Shown here in pieces: positions 47,582-58,526 of a DNA stretch of 64,000 nt. Under the pieces are notes generated by a model. That model was not told where the DNA came from, ran no database searches, and saw nothing but the letters and a program-made list of their open reading frames with translations. This stretch comes from Streptomyces tibetensis. Lineage in GTDB: Bacteria > Actinomycetota > Actinomycetes > Streptomycetales > Streptomycetaceae. The translations under genes were made by a program, and so were the position numbers. Position 1 is the stretch's first letter, and each line of letters begins with the position of its first letter. Where the stretch lies: assembly GCF_007655005.1 (NCBI RefSeq), contig NZ_SZVW01000005.1, positions 124,001 through 188,000 on the forward strand, in the 5' to 3' direction.

Positions 47582-48511
47582 TCACGCCCTGTCCGCGACG
47601 CGCTCGCCGAGCAGGCCCTGTGGCCTGAAGAGGAGCACGAGGATGAGGAGGCAGAAGGCCCACACGTTGGCCCAGCTCTGGCCGCCGAGCTGCTGCATGC
47701 CGGGGATCTCGTCGATGTAGGCGGAGGCGAGGGTTTCGGCGATGCCGAGGACGACGCCGCCGAGCATGGCGCCGTAGATGTTGCCGATGCCGCCGAGGAC
47801 GGCCGCGGTGAAGGCCTTGAGGCCCATCAGGAAGCCCATGCGGTAGTCGACGTTGCCGTACTTCAGTCCGTAGGCGACGGCGGCGACGGCGGCGAAGAAG
47901 CCGCCGATGGCGAAGGCGATGACGATGATGCGGTTGGTGTCGATGCCCATCAGCTGCGCGGTGTCGGGGTCCTGCGCGGTGGCCTGCATGGCGCGGCCGG
48001 TGCGGCTGCGGCGCACGAAGATCGCGAGGGCGGCCATGCAGAGGACGGCGGCGAGGATGAGGAAGACGTCGGCGTCCTTGATGGTGACGGAGCCGATGTC
48101 GTGGGTGGCGTCGAGGCCGGGGAAGGCGCGGGCGCGGTCGGCGCCGGGGTAGAAGTTGCGCACGACCTCCTGGAGGGCCAGGGAGAGGCCGATGGCCGTG
48201 ATGAGGGGCGCCAGGCGTGGGGCTCCGCGCAGGGGGCGGTAGGCGAACCGTTCCGCTCCGACGGCGATGAGGATGGCCACGAGGGCGCCGCCGATGAGCA
48301 TCAGCGGTACGGCGAGGACCATCGAGGTGCCGTCGGGGAGGATGTAGAAGTAGACCGTGAGGGCGCCGAAGGCCCCGGTCATGAAGATCTCGCCGTGCGC
48401 GAAGTTGATGAGCTGGACGATGCCGTACACCATCGTGTAGCCGATGGCGATCAGCCCGTACATCGAGCCGAGAAGCAGCCCGTTGGCCAGCTGCTGCGGC
48501 AGGGTGTTCAC
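47582..48511 (-). CDS. livH: Branched-chain amino acid ABC transporter permease LivH
   Basis: 309 residues, normal length. LivH features: NTLPQQLANGLLLGSMYGLIAIGYTMVYGIVQLINFAHGEIFM at the N-terminus, the coupling loop SRTGRAMQATAQDPDTAQLMGI, and KAFTAAVLGGIGNIYGAMLGGVVLG. It lies four bases upstream of livM and is separated from livK by 139 bp that include a strong hairpin. Confidence 0.97.
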   Translation of the reverse strand: MNTLPQQLANGLLLGSMYGLIAIGYTMVYGIVQLINFAHGEIFMTGAFGALTVYFYILPDGTSMVLAVPLMLIGGALVAILIAVGAERFAYRPLRGAPRLAPLITAIGLSLALQEVVRNFYPGADRARAFPGLDATHDIGSVTIKDADVFLILAAVLCMAALAIFVRRSRTGRAMQATAQDPDTAQLMGIDTNRIIVIAFAIGGFFAAVAAVAYGLKYGNVDYRMGFLMGLKAFTAAVLGGIGNIYGAMLGGVVLGIAETLASAYIDEIPGMQQLGGQSWANVWAFCLLILVLLFRPQGLLGERVADRA

Positions 48512-48587
48512 CGCATGGCCTCCATGTCGCTGGTGGTCGTGTGCACTGGATGTGTGCGTGGTCGTGTGCTGTGTGGGGGTGTGGAAA

Positions 48588-48625
48588 CGGGCCGCGCGGT
48601 CGGGGTCCTCCTTCCGCGCGGCCCG
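48588..48625 (-). terminator. Attenuator-like hairpin between livK and livH
   Basis: A perfect 12-bp stem, CGGGCCGCGCGG and CCGCGCGGCCCG, with a 14-base loop, in the livK-livH gap. Partial termination here would give more binding protein than permease, the usual design in such operons. Confidence 0.7.
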
Positions 48626-48650
48626 TGGTGCGGCGTTGTGGCGGGCCGGG

Positions 48651-49895
48651 TTACTTCAGGTCGGCGGTGCCGGTCTCCACGTCCTTCCAGGCACCCTTCT
48701 CGACCTGGTAGACCGTCAGCTGCTTGTTGGTGGTGTCGCCGTACTGGTCGAAGGAGATCTTGCCGGTGAGGCCTTCGAAGTCGGACTTCTGGACACCGTC
48801 GACGACCTTGGAGCGCAGGTCGTTGATGTCGGTGGGCACCTTGCCGCCGTTGGCGTCCGCCGCGGCCTTGACGGCCTTGATGATGGCGGTGGTGGCGTCG
48901 TAGGCGTAGGCGCCGTACGCGCCGTAGTCGCCCTTGTAACCCTTGTCCTTGTACGTCTGGATGAACGTCTTGGCCGCGGGCAGGGTGTCGGCGGGGACAC
49001 CGATGGCGGTGGCGAGGTCACCCTCGGAGGACTTGCCGGCGGCCTCGATGTAGGTCGAGGCGAACATGCCGTCGCCGCCGAACAGCGGGATCTTGACGCC
49101 GGCGTCCTTGAGCTGCTTGGTGATCAGCGCGGACTCGTCGTACTGGCCGCCGTAGTAGAGCAGGTCGGCACCGGAGTTCTTGATCTTCGTGACGAGGGAA
49201 CCGAAGTCCTTGTCACCGGTGTTGACGTGGTCGGTGCCGACGACCTTGCCGCCGAGCTTCTTGTACTGCTCGTTGAAGATCTTCGCGAGGCCGGCGCCGT
49301 AGGTCTGCTTGTCGTCGACGACGAAGGCCTTCTTCTTCTTGAGGCCGTTGTACGCGTAGCCGGCGGCGAAGCTGCCCTGCAGTTCGTCGGTGGTGGCGGT
49401 GCGGAAGTAGGTCTTGAACGGGCGCTTCTTGTCCGTCTGCCAGTTCTTGCCCTGGGTCAGCTCGGGCGCCGTGTTCGCGGGGGAGATCTGGACCATGTTG
49501 GCCGAGGCGAACACCTGCTGCATCGTCTGGGCGACGCCGGAGTTCAGCGGGCCGACGGCGCCGACGGAGGTCTTGTCGCCGACGATGCTGGTGGCGTTGG
49601 ACTGGCCGGTGGCGGGCTGCGCCTTGTCGTCCAGGGCCTTGAGCTTGAACTTCACGCCCGGGACCCAGTTGTTCTTGTTGGCGTCGTCGACGGCGATCTG
49701 GGCGCCGTACTGGATGCCGAGGCCGGTGGTGGAGTTCTCACCGGAGAGGGGGGCGTCGACGCCGATGGTCAGCGTGGTGCCGCTCCCGTTGTCTCCGCCC
49801 TTGTCACCGCTGTCGTCTCGGGAACCGCAGGCGGTGAGAGTCAGAGCTCCGGTCGTGAGAACGGAGGTAAGAATCACCAAGGAACGCTGTCGCAC
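48651..49895 (-). CDS. livK: Branched-chain amino acid-binding lipoprotein
   Basis: 414 residues from the GTG at 49895, which has AAAGGA six bases upstream; the GTG at 49910 lacks a ribosome site. The signal peptide ends in a lipobox LTAC with Cys23, so the mature protein is a lipoprotein (made by the Lgt of this window). The rest is a periplasmic-binding type I fold: LTIGVDAPLSGENSTTGLGIQYGAQIAVDDAN, GPLNSGVAQTMQQVFA, FRTATTDELQGSFAAGY, DLLYYGGQYDESALITKQL and a final KGAWKDVETG. It delivers Leu/Ile/Val or related amino acids to LivHM; true specificity is not evident. It is the first gene of the operon. Confidence 0.95.
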   Translation of the reverse strand: MRQRSLVILTSVLTTGALTLTACGSRDDSGDKGGDNGSGTTLTIGVDAPLSGENSTTGLGIQYGAQIAVDDANKNNWVPGVKFKLKALDDKAQPATGQSNATSIVGDKTSVGAVGPLNSGVAQTMQQVFASANMVQISPANTAPELTQGKNWQTDKKRPFKTYFRTATTDELQGSFAAGYAYNGLKKKKAFVVDDKQTYGAGLAKIFNEQYKKLGGKVVGTDHVNTGDKDFGSLVTKIKNSGADLLYYGGQYDESALITKQLKDAGVKIPLFGGDGMFASTYIEAAGKSSEGDLATAIGVPADTLPAAKTFIQTYKDKGYKGDYGAYGAYAYDATTAIIKAVKAAADANGGKVPTDINDLRSKVVDGVQKSDFEGLTGKISFDQYGDTTNKQLTVYQVEKGAWKDVETGTADLK

Positions 49896-49985
49896 AATCA
49901 GTCCTTTCACAGGCAGGCCCCGCCCTGGTCGGGGGGTGAGTGCCGCGCTGGTACCGAACTCCCGATGGAGCGGTGACTGGCCGTG

Positions 49986-50015
49986 ACTCTAAGCCCGGGG
50001 TAAGGGCAGGGTCAG
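49986..50015 (-). promoter_or_regulatory. Candidate promoter of the liv operon
   Basis: On the minus strand CTGACC (50015-50010) and TAGAGT (49991-49986) with an 18-bp spacer, about 90 bp before the livK start. Reasonable HrdB-like match. Confidence 0.45.
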
Positions 50016-50608
50016 CGGCGCGGGCTCGCTTGTGACTTTCTTGTTATGACGGGGTGGATGCCTGGTCTCCACGGCGGGCCCTCTCGGCGGGTTTGGTGGA
50101 TTTTCGCCGAGGTCCGCATTCTGAGAACCCGCACTTCCGGTTGGCCATGGCTGAGATCGTGCGGTACTGGGACCGCACGGGGCCCGGAAGGGATCGGAAA
50201 GGGCCCGGGCGTGGGTGCGGCCGGATCGCGAAGCTGTGGTGGTGTATTGCGCGCGCGTTACGGAGCGTTACGCCGAGAAGGGGATGGCCGGTATCCGGGG
50301 GGAAGCGCCGAGTAATCGGAAACTGCGATTTCTGCGGTGATGCGGCGGGGCGTGGGCGCCCGGGGGGGGTGAGTACGGGGACGGCTCGAGCGGCCCGGGG
50401 GTGGGTGGGGTGAGAGAGCCTGCGGCTGGGTCGCGGCCTGGGCGGCGAGCGCGGTCGGTTGCGAGGACCGCCGTTCTTCGCTGGCGCGGCAGCCGGTTCC
50501 GGTGGCCGGCGAGCCGCTGTGCCGGGCGTGAGGGGCTGATGCCGACGGGCGCTCGATTCTGCGCAGGTTCGGTCGAGTTGGCGGTCAACGGGGCCGAAGA
50601 CGCAAGGT
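50016..50608. other. Long intergenic region without a recognisable gene
   Basis: About 590 bp between the liv promoter and the protease terminator. Small open frames exist (for example 50046-50315 plus) but lack family resemblance or good starts. A direct repeat GCGTTACG-GA-GCGTTACG occurs at 50255-50272. Composition is GC-rich with a run of eight G near 50361. Confidence 0.5.
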
Positions 50609-50645
50609 GCCCCGCCGCTTCGCCGGGTGGGCGATGCGGCGGGGC
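50609..50645 (-). terminator. Terminator hairpin after the serine protease gene
   Basis: GCCCCGCCGC (50609-50618) pairs with GCGGCGGGGC (50636-50645), 17-base loop, about 20 bases after the stop codon on the minus strand. Confidence 0.65.
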
Positions 50646-50666
50646 CTCGGCTTGCTTCGGTACGGG

Positions 50667-51539
50667 CTACGGCAGCTTCACGAACGGCGAGAGGAAGGCG
50701 CGGGCACCGGGGGTGTCCAGGCGGTACGTCACGTTGGTGGCGTAGCAGGGGGTGTCGCCGGTGATGGTGGTGGCGGCGAGGATCCTCTTGCCGCCGATGA
50801 CGGCGAAGTTGGGTCCGCCCGAATCGCCATAACAGGCGCCGCCGTTGCCCTGGGGCGCGGTCATCGCGAGCCGGGCCCAGGAGTCGTTGAGGGCGTTGAA
50901 CGTGACGGGTGCCTTCATCCGGACGCCGCCGCCGGGGTGGGTCTGGCCGCCGGGGCCGTTGACGGCCTCCTGGGTGCCGTATCCGGCGACGAGCCAGTCG
51001 GTGTCGTTCAGGCCCTGCGGGCCGAGTCTGCCGAGCTGGTCCGCGGTGGGCAGGGTCGCGGGAGTGAAGCTCCAGCGGGCCTTGACCTGGGCGGCGGGCA
51101 GCTGGATCACCGCGATGTCGTGGGTGTCGGAGGCGGGCCCCGGGTATGCGGGGTGGGTGTGGGCGGTGCCCGGGACGGCGACGGCTGCGGCCTGCGCGGC
51201 CGGGTTGCCCGGGTACTTCTTCGCGGCCGCGTCGAGCCCGGACTGCACGTCCTGGTCGAGGGAGACGTAGAACCGTACGTTGTCGGGCCAGTCCGAGGTG
51301 CAGTGCGCGGCGGTCAGGAAGGTGTCCGCGTCGATCATGGTGCCGGAGCAGACCCAGTCGACGCGGTCGGGTGTCGCGGGGGCGCCGTCGTCGTCCCAGG
51401 TGGCCACGAGCGCGCCGACCTCGGTGCGTTCGGGTGCGGGGGTGGCGTTGTAGGAGTTGATGGCGGAGGACGGCAGTGCGGTGGCGAGCACGGTGGCACA
51501 GGCCGCTGCGGTGACGGCGAAGGCGCGTACGGAGGTCAA
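50667..51539 (-). CDS. Secreted trypsin-like serine protease
   Basis: 290 residues from a TTG at 51539, which has GAAGGG six bases upstream; the longer frame to 51620 lacks a ribosome site. A Sec signal peptide is visible (VRAFAVTAAACATVLATALPSSA, about 3-26). The S1 catalytic triad is complete: His in FLTAAHC, Asp in THDIAVIQL, Ser in CYGDSGGP. The N-terminal INSYNATP is unlike the usual IVGG, so zymogen activation by a new Ile N-terminus is uncertain. Substrate unknown. Confidence 0.92.
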   Translation of the reverse strand: MTSVRAFAVTAAACATVLATALPSSAINSYNATPAPERTEVGALVATWDDDGAPATPDRVDWVCSGTMIDADTFLTAAHCTSDWPDNVRFYVSLDQDVQSGLDAAAKKYPGNPAAQAAAVAVPGTAHTHPAYPGPASDTHDIAVIQLPAAQVKARWSFTPATLPTADQLGRLGPQGLNDTDWLVAGYGTQEAVNGPGGQTHPGGGVRMKAPVTFNALNDSWARLAMTAPQGNGGACYGDSGGPNFAVIGGKRILAATTITGDTPCYATNVTYRLDTPGARAFLSPFVKLP

Positions 51540-51652
51540 GAGAAACCCTTCTACGGGTGGGTCGGGTCTTCTCCTGTGGGGGTGGACGCCAGTGAAATGC
51601 CCGGAGGGCGGTCGCGACAAGAGCGCGCCCGCCCCTCCAGGGTTTTCCCTAC

Positions 51653-51700
51653 GTCGGTGAGGACGTCGGTGAGGACGTCGGTGAGGACGTCGGTGAGGAC
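51653..51700. repeat. Four 12-bp tandem repeats
   Basis: Four exact GTCGGTGAGGAC copies, followed by a doubled GCCGGTCGAT. They lie in the 190-bp gap between the thioesterase stop and the protease start and are not in a credible gene. Confidence 0.95.
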
Positions 51701-51729
51701 GCCGGTCGATGCGCCGGTCGATGGGGTGG

Positions 51730-52218
51730 TCAGTTCGCGGCGCGGATGAGTTCCTCGTCGCCCGGCTTGACGTCGCGCAGGAGGCAGGTCAGCCGGGCCG
51801 TGCACACCCTTTTGTCGTTTTCGTCCGTGATGACGATTTCGTACGTGGCGGTCGACCGCCCCCGGTGCACGGGCGTGGCCACACCGGTGACCAGCCCGGA
51901 GCGCACCCCGCGGTGGTGGGTGCAGTTCAGGTCGACACCCACGGCGATCTTGGAGCTGCCGCCGTGCAGCATCGACCCGATCGAGCCCAGGGTCTCGGCC
52001 AGCACCGCGGAGGCCCCGCCGTGCAGCAGCCCGTAGGGCTGGGTGTTGCCCTCCACCGGCATGGTCCCGACGACCCGGTCCGCCGACGCCTCGGAGATCT
52101 GGACGCCCATCCGGTTCCCGAGGTGGCCCGCGGAGAACAGGGCCAGGAGGTCCACGCCGAGCGCGGCGTACTCGTCGATGACCTCTTGCGGGAACTTCAC
52201 ATGCTGCTGCTCACCCAT
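51730..52218 (-). CDS. Hotdog-fold thioesterase (PaaI type)
   Basis: 162 residues from the ATG at 52218. The PaaI/hotdog family hydrolyses acyl- or aryl-CoA thioesters. Signature QPYGLLHGGASAVLAETLGSIGS (HGG motif and helix), VGVDLNCTHHRGVRSGLVTGVATPVHRGRST and the last strand RVCTARLTCLLR are all there. A TetR-type operator lies 44-61 bp upstream, so acyl-CoA control is plausible. Substrate not identified. Confidence 0.92.
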   Translation of the reverse strand: MGEQQHVKFPQEVIDEYAALGVDLLALFSAGHLGNRMGVQISEASADRVVGTMPVEGNTQPYGLLHGGASAVLAETLGSIGSMLHGGSSKIAVGVDLNCTHHRGVRSGLVTGVATPVHRGRSTATYEIVITDENDKRVCTARLTCLLRDVKPGDEELIRAAN

Positions 52219-52261
52219 CGGGCCCGGCTCCGTTCGTCCTCGTCACTCGGCTGCCTGTGTC

Positions 52262-52274
52262 ACTGAGCGAACGC

Positions 52275-52279
<5 letters not shown>
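52262..52279. promoter_or_regulatory. TetR-type palindromic operator
   Basis: Perfect inverted repeat ACTGAGCG-AA-CGCTCAGT. TetR/AcrR-family repressors of acyl-CoA genes in actinobacteria often bind TGAGCG-n2-CGCTCA. It straddles the stop codon of the oxidoreductase gene and precedes the thioesterase gene on the same strand. Confidence 0.55.
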
Positions 52280-54554
<2,275 letters not shown>

Positions 54555-54774
54555 CGCACATTCCCCTTCGACTGCGCTGTGAGGTAGGCCTCCGCATCCT
54601 CGCACGCAGGGGTGACAGCGAGTGCGGTCGGGCCGGGAGGCGGCGATCACGGGCGTGAGCAATGTCCCCGTGCGGTGCGACGGCGGGGGTGAGCGGTGTC
54701 CCCGTGGGGTGCGCCCGGGCCGGCAGCCGCGGGCGCGGGGCCGACTGTCAGTGGGGCGTGGCAGGATCGGGGGC

Positions 54775-57501
54775 GTGGCAGAGACAGCATCGAAGACGAC
54801 CGACCAGACCTCCGGCAGCAGCCGGCCGCGACTGATGCTCATGGACGGGCACTCGCTGGCCTACCGCGCGTTCTTCGCGCTGCCCGCGGAGAACTTCACC
54901 ACCGCGACGGGCCAGCCGACGAACGCGATCTACGGCTTCGCGTCGATGCTCGCCAACACGCTGCGCGACGAGGCGCCCACGCACTTCGCGGTCGCCTTCG
55001 ACGTCTCCCGCAAGACCTGGCGGTCCCAGGAGTTCACGGAGTACAAGGCGAACCGGTCCAAGACCCCCGACGAGTTCAAGGGCCAGGTCGAGCTGATCGG
55101 CGAGCTCCTGGACGCGATGGGCGCCCAGCGCTTCGCGGTGGACGGCTTCGAGGCGGACGACGTCATCGCCACACTGGCCACGCAGGCCGAGGCCGAGGGC
55201 TTCGAGGTGCTGATCGTCACCGGCGACCGCGACTCCTTCCAGCTGGTCAGCGAGCACACCACGGTGCTGTACCCGACCAAGGGCGTCTCCGAGCTGACCC
55301 GCTTCACCCCGGAGAAGGTATTCGAGAAGTACGGGTTGACGCCCGCGCAGTACCCCGACTTCGCGGCCCTGCGCGGCGACCCCTCCGACAACCTCCCCGG
55401 CATCCCCGGCGTCGGCGAGAAGACCGCCGCGAAGTGGATCAACCAGTTCGGTTCCTTCGCGGAGCTCGTCGAGCGCGTCGAGGAGGTCAAGGGCAAGGCC
55501 GGCCAGAACCTGCGCGACCACCTGGAGTCCGTCAAGCTCAACCGCCGGCTCACCGAGCTGGAGCGCCGGGTGGAGCTGCCCAAGGGCGTCACCGACCTGG
55601 AGCGCGCGGCCTACGACCGCAAGGCCGTCGCGATGATCCTGGACACCCTGGAGATCCGTAACCCGTCGCTGCGCGAGCGGCTCTTCGCCGTCGACCCGGG
55701 CGCAGAGGAGGCAGAGACCACCCCGGTCAGCACGGAGGGCGTGGAGCTGGACGGCACGGTGCTCGGTACCGGCGAGCTGTCCGCCTGGCTCACCGAGCAC
55801 GGCACGCAGCCCCTCGGCATCGCCACGGTCGACACCTGGGCCCTCGGCACCGGCTCGGTCGCCGAGGTCGCCCTCGCCGCGCCCGGAGGGCCCGCCGCCT
55901 GGTTCGACCCCTCCCAGCTGGACGAGGCCGACGAGCGGGCGTTCGCGGCCTGGCTCGCCGACGCCGGACGGCCCAAGGTCTTCCACAACGCCAAGGGCGC
56001 GATGCGCGTCCTCGCCGAGCACGGCTGGAGCGTCGAGGGCGTGCGCATGGACACCGCGCTCGCCGCGTACCTGGTCAAGCCGGGCCGCCGCTCCTTCGAC
56101 CTGGACGCGCTGTCCCTGGAGTACCTGCACCGCGAGCTGACCCCGGCCGCCGCGGCCGACGGCCAGCTCGCCTTCGGCGCGGACGACGCCGCCGAGGCCG
56201 AGGCCCTGATGATCCAGGCCCGTGCCGTCCTCGACCTGGGCCAGGCCTTCGAGGGCCGCCTGGAGGAGGTCGGCGCCGCCGACCTGCTGCGCGACATGGA
56301 GCTCCCCACGTCCGCGCTGCTCGCCCGCATGGAGCGGCACGGCATCGCGGCGGACCGGCCCCACCTGGAGGCCATGGAGCAGATGTTCGCCGGGGCCGTC
56401 CAGCAGGCGGTCAAGGAGGCCCACGCTGCGGCCGGGCACGAGTTCAACCTGGGCTCGCCCAAGCAGCTCCAGGAGGTCCTCTTCGGCGAGCTGGCCCTGC
56501 CCAAGACCAAGCGGACCAAGACCGGCTACACCACGGACGCCGACGCCCTCGCCTGGCTCGCCACGCAGACGGACAACGAGCTTCCGGTGATCATGCTCCG
56601 CCATCGCGAGCAGGCCAAGCTCCGCGTCACCGTCGAGGGTCTGATCAAGACGATCGCCGCGGACGGCCGCATCCACACCACGTTCAACCAGACGGTCGCC
56701 GCGACCGGCCGCCTGTCCTCGACCGACCCGAACCTGCAGAACATCCCGGTCCGTACCGACGAGGGCCGCGCCATCCGCCGCGGCTTCGTCGTCGGCGAGG
56801 GCTTCGAGTCGTTGATGACGGCCGACTACAGCCAGATCGAGCTGCGCGTGATGGCACACCTCTCCGAGGACGAGGGCCTGATCGAGGCGTTCACCTCCGG
56901 CGAGGACCTGCACACCACGGCCGCCTCCCAGGTCTTCGCGGTCGAGCCGACCGCGGTGGACGCCGAGATGCGCCGCAAGATCAAGGCCATGTCGTACGGC
57001 CTGGCGTACGGCCTCTCCGCCTTCGGCCTCTCCCAGCAGCTGAACATCGAGGCGGCGGAGGCCCGCGCCCTGATGGACGCGTACTTCGAGCGGTTCGGCG
57101 GCGTACGGGACTATCTGCGCCGGGCGGTCGACGAGGCCCGGGCGACGGGATACACGGCGACGCTCTTCGGACGCCGCCGCTACCTCCCCGACCTCAACAG
57201 CGACAACCGCCAGCGCCGTGAGGCCGCCGAGCGGATGGCCCTCAACGCGCCGATCCAGGGCACCGCGGCCGACATCGTCAAGATCGCGATGCTCAAGGTC
57301 GACGACGCCCTGAAGGACGCCGGCCTCGCCTCCCGCATGCTCCTCCAGGTCCACGACGAAATCGTGCTGGAGATCGCCCCCGGGGAGCGGCCCGCCGCCG
57401 AGGAACTGGTCCGCAGGGAGATGGCGAACGCCGTCGACCTCCGCGTCCCCTTGGGCGTCTCGGTGGGCTCGGGCGCGGACTGGGAGTCGGCAGCACACTA
57501 G
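54775..57501 (+). CDS. polA: DNA polymerase I
   Basis: 908 residues from the GTG at 54775; the open frame to 54622 is non-coding leader. N-terminal 5'-nuclease domain (LMLMDGHSLAYRAFFAL, DVSRKTWRSQEFTEYKANR, GDPSDNLPGIPGVGEKTAAKW). The 3'-5' exonuclease-like domain (about 320-500) has lost the D-x-E metal site (reads ATVDTWALG), as in other actinobacteria, so proofreading is absent. Polymerase motifs A (TADYSQIELRVMAHLS), B (RRKIKAMSYGLAYGLSAFG) and C (LLQVHDEIVLEI) are intact. It fills gaps and removes RNA primers. Divergent from the oxidoreductase gene. Confidence 0.98.
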   Translation: MAETASKTTDQTSGSSRPRLMLMDGHSLAYRAFFALPAENFTTATGQPTNAIYGFASMLANTLRDEAPTHFAVAFDVSRKTWRSQEFTEYKANRSKTPDEFKGQVELIGELLDAMGAQRFAVDGFEADDVIATLATQAEAEGFEVLIVTGDRDSFQLVSEHTTVLYPTKGVSELTRFTPEKVFEKYGLTPAQYPDFAALRGDPSDNLPGIPGVGEKTAAKWINQFGSFAELVERVEEVKGKAGQNLRDHLESVKLNRRLTELERRVELPKGVTDLERAAYDRKAVAMILDTLEIRNPSLRERLFAVDPGAEEAETTPVSTEGVELDGTVLGTGELSAWLTEHGTQPLGIATVDTWALGTGSVAEVALAAPGGPAAWFDPSQLDEADERAFAAWLADAGRPKVFHNAKGAMRVLAEHGWSVEGVRMDTALAAYLVKPGRRSFDLDALSLEYLHRELTPAAAADGQLAFGADDAAEAEALMIQARAVLDLGQAFEGRLEEVGAADLLRDMELPTSALLARMERHGIAADRPHLEAMEQMFAGAVQQAVKEAHAAAGHEFNLGSPKQLQEVLFGELALPKTKRTKTGYTTDADALAWLATQTDNELPVIMLRHREQAKLRVTVEGLIKTIAADGRIHTTFNQTVAATGRLSSTDPNLQNIPVRTDEGRAIRRGFVVGEGFESLMTADYSQIELRVMAHLSEDEGLIEAFTSGEDLHTTAASQVFAVEPTAVDAEMRRKIKAMSYGLAYGLSAFGLSQQLNIEAAEARALMDAYFERFGGVRDYLRRAVDEARATGYTATLFGRRRYLPDLNSDNRQRREAAERMALNAPIQGTAADIVKIAMLKVDDALKDAGLASRMLLQVHDEIVLEIAPGERPAAEELVRREMANAVDLRVPLGVSVGSGADWESAAH

Positions 57502-57656
57502 GCGCTGCGCGGCTCGGTCGGGGGAGGTGCGAGGCCCGGGCAGGATCCGAGGGGGAGGTGGGAGGGGGAGGTGGGACCGGGCGGCCGGACCGTCACCCAC
57601 CCGTCAGATCCTCCCTCGGCCGGGGCCCGGGGGCCTGCCTCGGCAGGGGCTTCGTG

Positions 57657-57772
57657 GGGCTCTGTCGGGCGGTGCTCCCCGGGGTTCCGTCTCGGGCGGT
57701 GCTTCTTAGAGTTCCGTCTCGGGCGGGGCTTCCTAGAGTTCCGTCTCAGGCGGGGCTTCCCGGGGTTCCGCC
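57657..57772. repeat. 27-bp minisatellite after polA
   Basis: About four units of the type GTTCCGTCTCGGGCGGGGCT+TCCTAGA, with starts at 57684, 57711, 57738 and 57765 and a poorer copy at 57657. The 401-bp gap 57502-57902 holds this array, a possible CCGAGGG/CCCTCGG terminator stem near 57550-57620, and nothing else recognised. Confidence 0.9.
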
Positions 57773-57902
57773 CTGGGTGTGCGCCGGGGTATCCGGCCAC
57801 TCACCTGTCCAGCCCGCCTGCCCGGCTTCTCCCACGGAAACCGTCACTCGCGTGGCCCCCGAGAAGGCGCCCCCGCCCCCGCCGGTCGCAAAGATGCGGG
57901 GC

Positions 57903-58526
57903 ATGGGTATACGCACGTTCCTCAGTCGCACGGGCCCAGGCATGGCACCGCAGCCGGTCCCGGCGTTCGAGGTCGCCGCGAGTACGGTTCGCGTCCCCGC
58001 CACCCTCAGCACGGCCCTGCGTCACGCGACAGCGGGCCTCCGGCAGCGTCTGGCAGCCGGCGGACGCCGGTCCGGCGCCTCCGCTGCCTCCGCCGACCTG
58101 GCCGCCGCCACGGCTCTCCCGGGGGCAGGCGGCCTGACCGCCGCTCCTGCCCTCGCCGGTACCGACGCTCTCACGGCTCTGACGGCTCTGACAGGTCTCG
58201 TCGGCACCGACGCCGTGGCTGCTCTGACAGGTCTCCTCGGCACCGACGCCGTAGCTGCTCTGACAGGCCTCGTCAGTGCCGAGACCACGCCGGCCGGTAG
58301 CGGTCCACCCCCCGTCACCGGCCCCGTACCCGTCGAAGTCCGGCTCCCCGGCACACCCGGCACGCAGGGCAAGCCCTCCCGCCCCTGGGCCCGGTTGGCC
58401 CGCGGCTGTCTGACCCTCGTCCGCACGCTGCTCCCACGCCCCCGCCCCGCGCACACCACCATCACCGTGTACATCGCGACGACCGACGGCGTCGTCAGCG
58501 AGCGGCCGGGCGGCTCGGCTCCGTAG
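57903..58526 (+). CDS. Hypothetical protein with 12-residue repeats
   Basis: 207 residues from the ATG at 57903 (MGIRTFLSRTG); no strong ribosome site. Third codon positions are GC-rich in this frame. Residues 86-124 contain a 12-residue repeat (ALTGLVGTDAVA, 36 bp, about three copies from 58185). The C-terminus HTTITVYIATTDGVVSERPG is strand-like. No membrane helix or known domain is seen. Its end overlaps the convergent DUF4184 gene by 32 bp. Coding status is probable, function unknown. Confidence 0.5.
   Translation: MGIRTFLSRTGPGMAPQPVPAFEVAASTVRVPATLSTALRHATAGLRQRLAAGGRRSGASAASADLAAATALPGAGGLTAAPALAGTDALTALTALTGLVGTDAVAALTGLLGTDAVAALTGLVSAETTPAGSGPPPVTGPVPVEVRLPGTPGTQGKPSRPWARLARGCLTLVRTLLPRPRPAHTTITVYIATTDGVVSERPGGSAP

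Noticed and set aside
50046..50315. 89-codon frame in the gap before livK
   Set aside because: Irregular composition, no ribosome site and no resemblance to a protein family.
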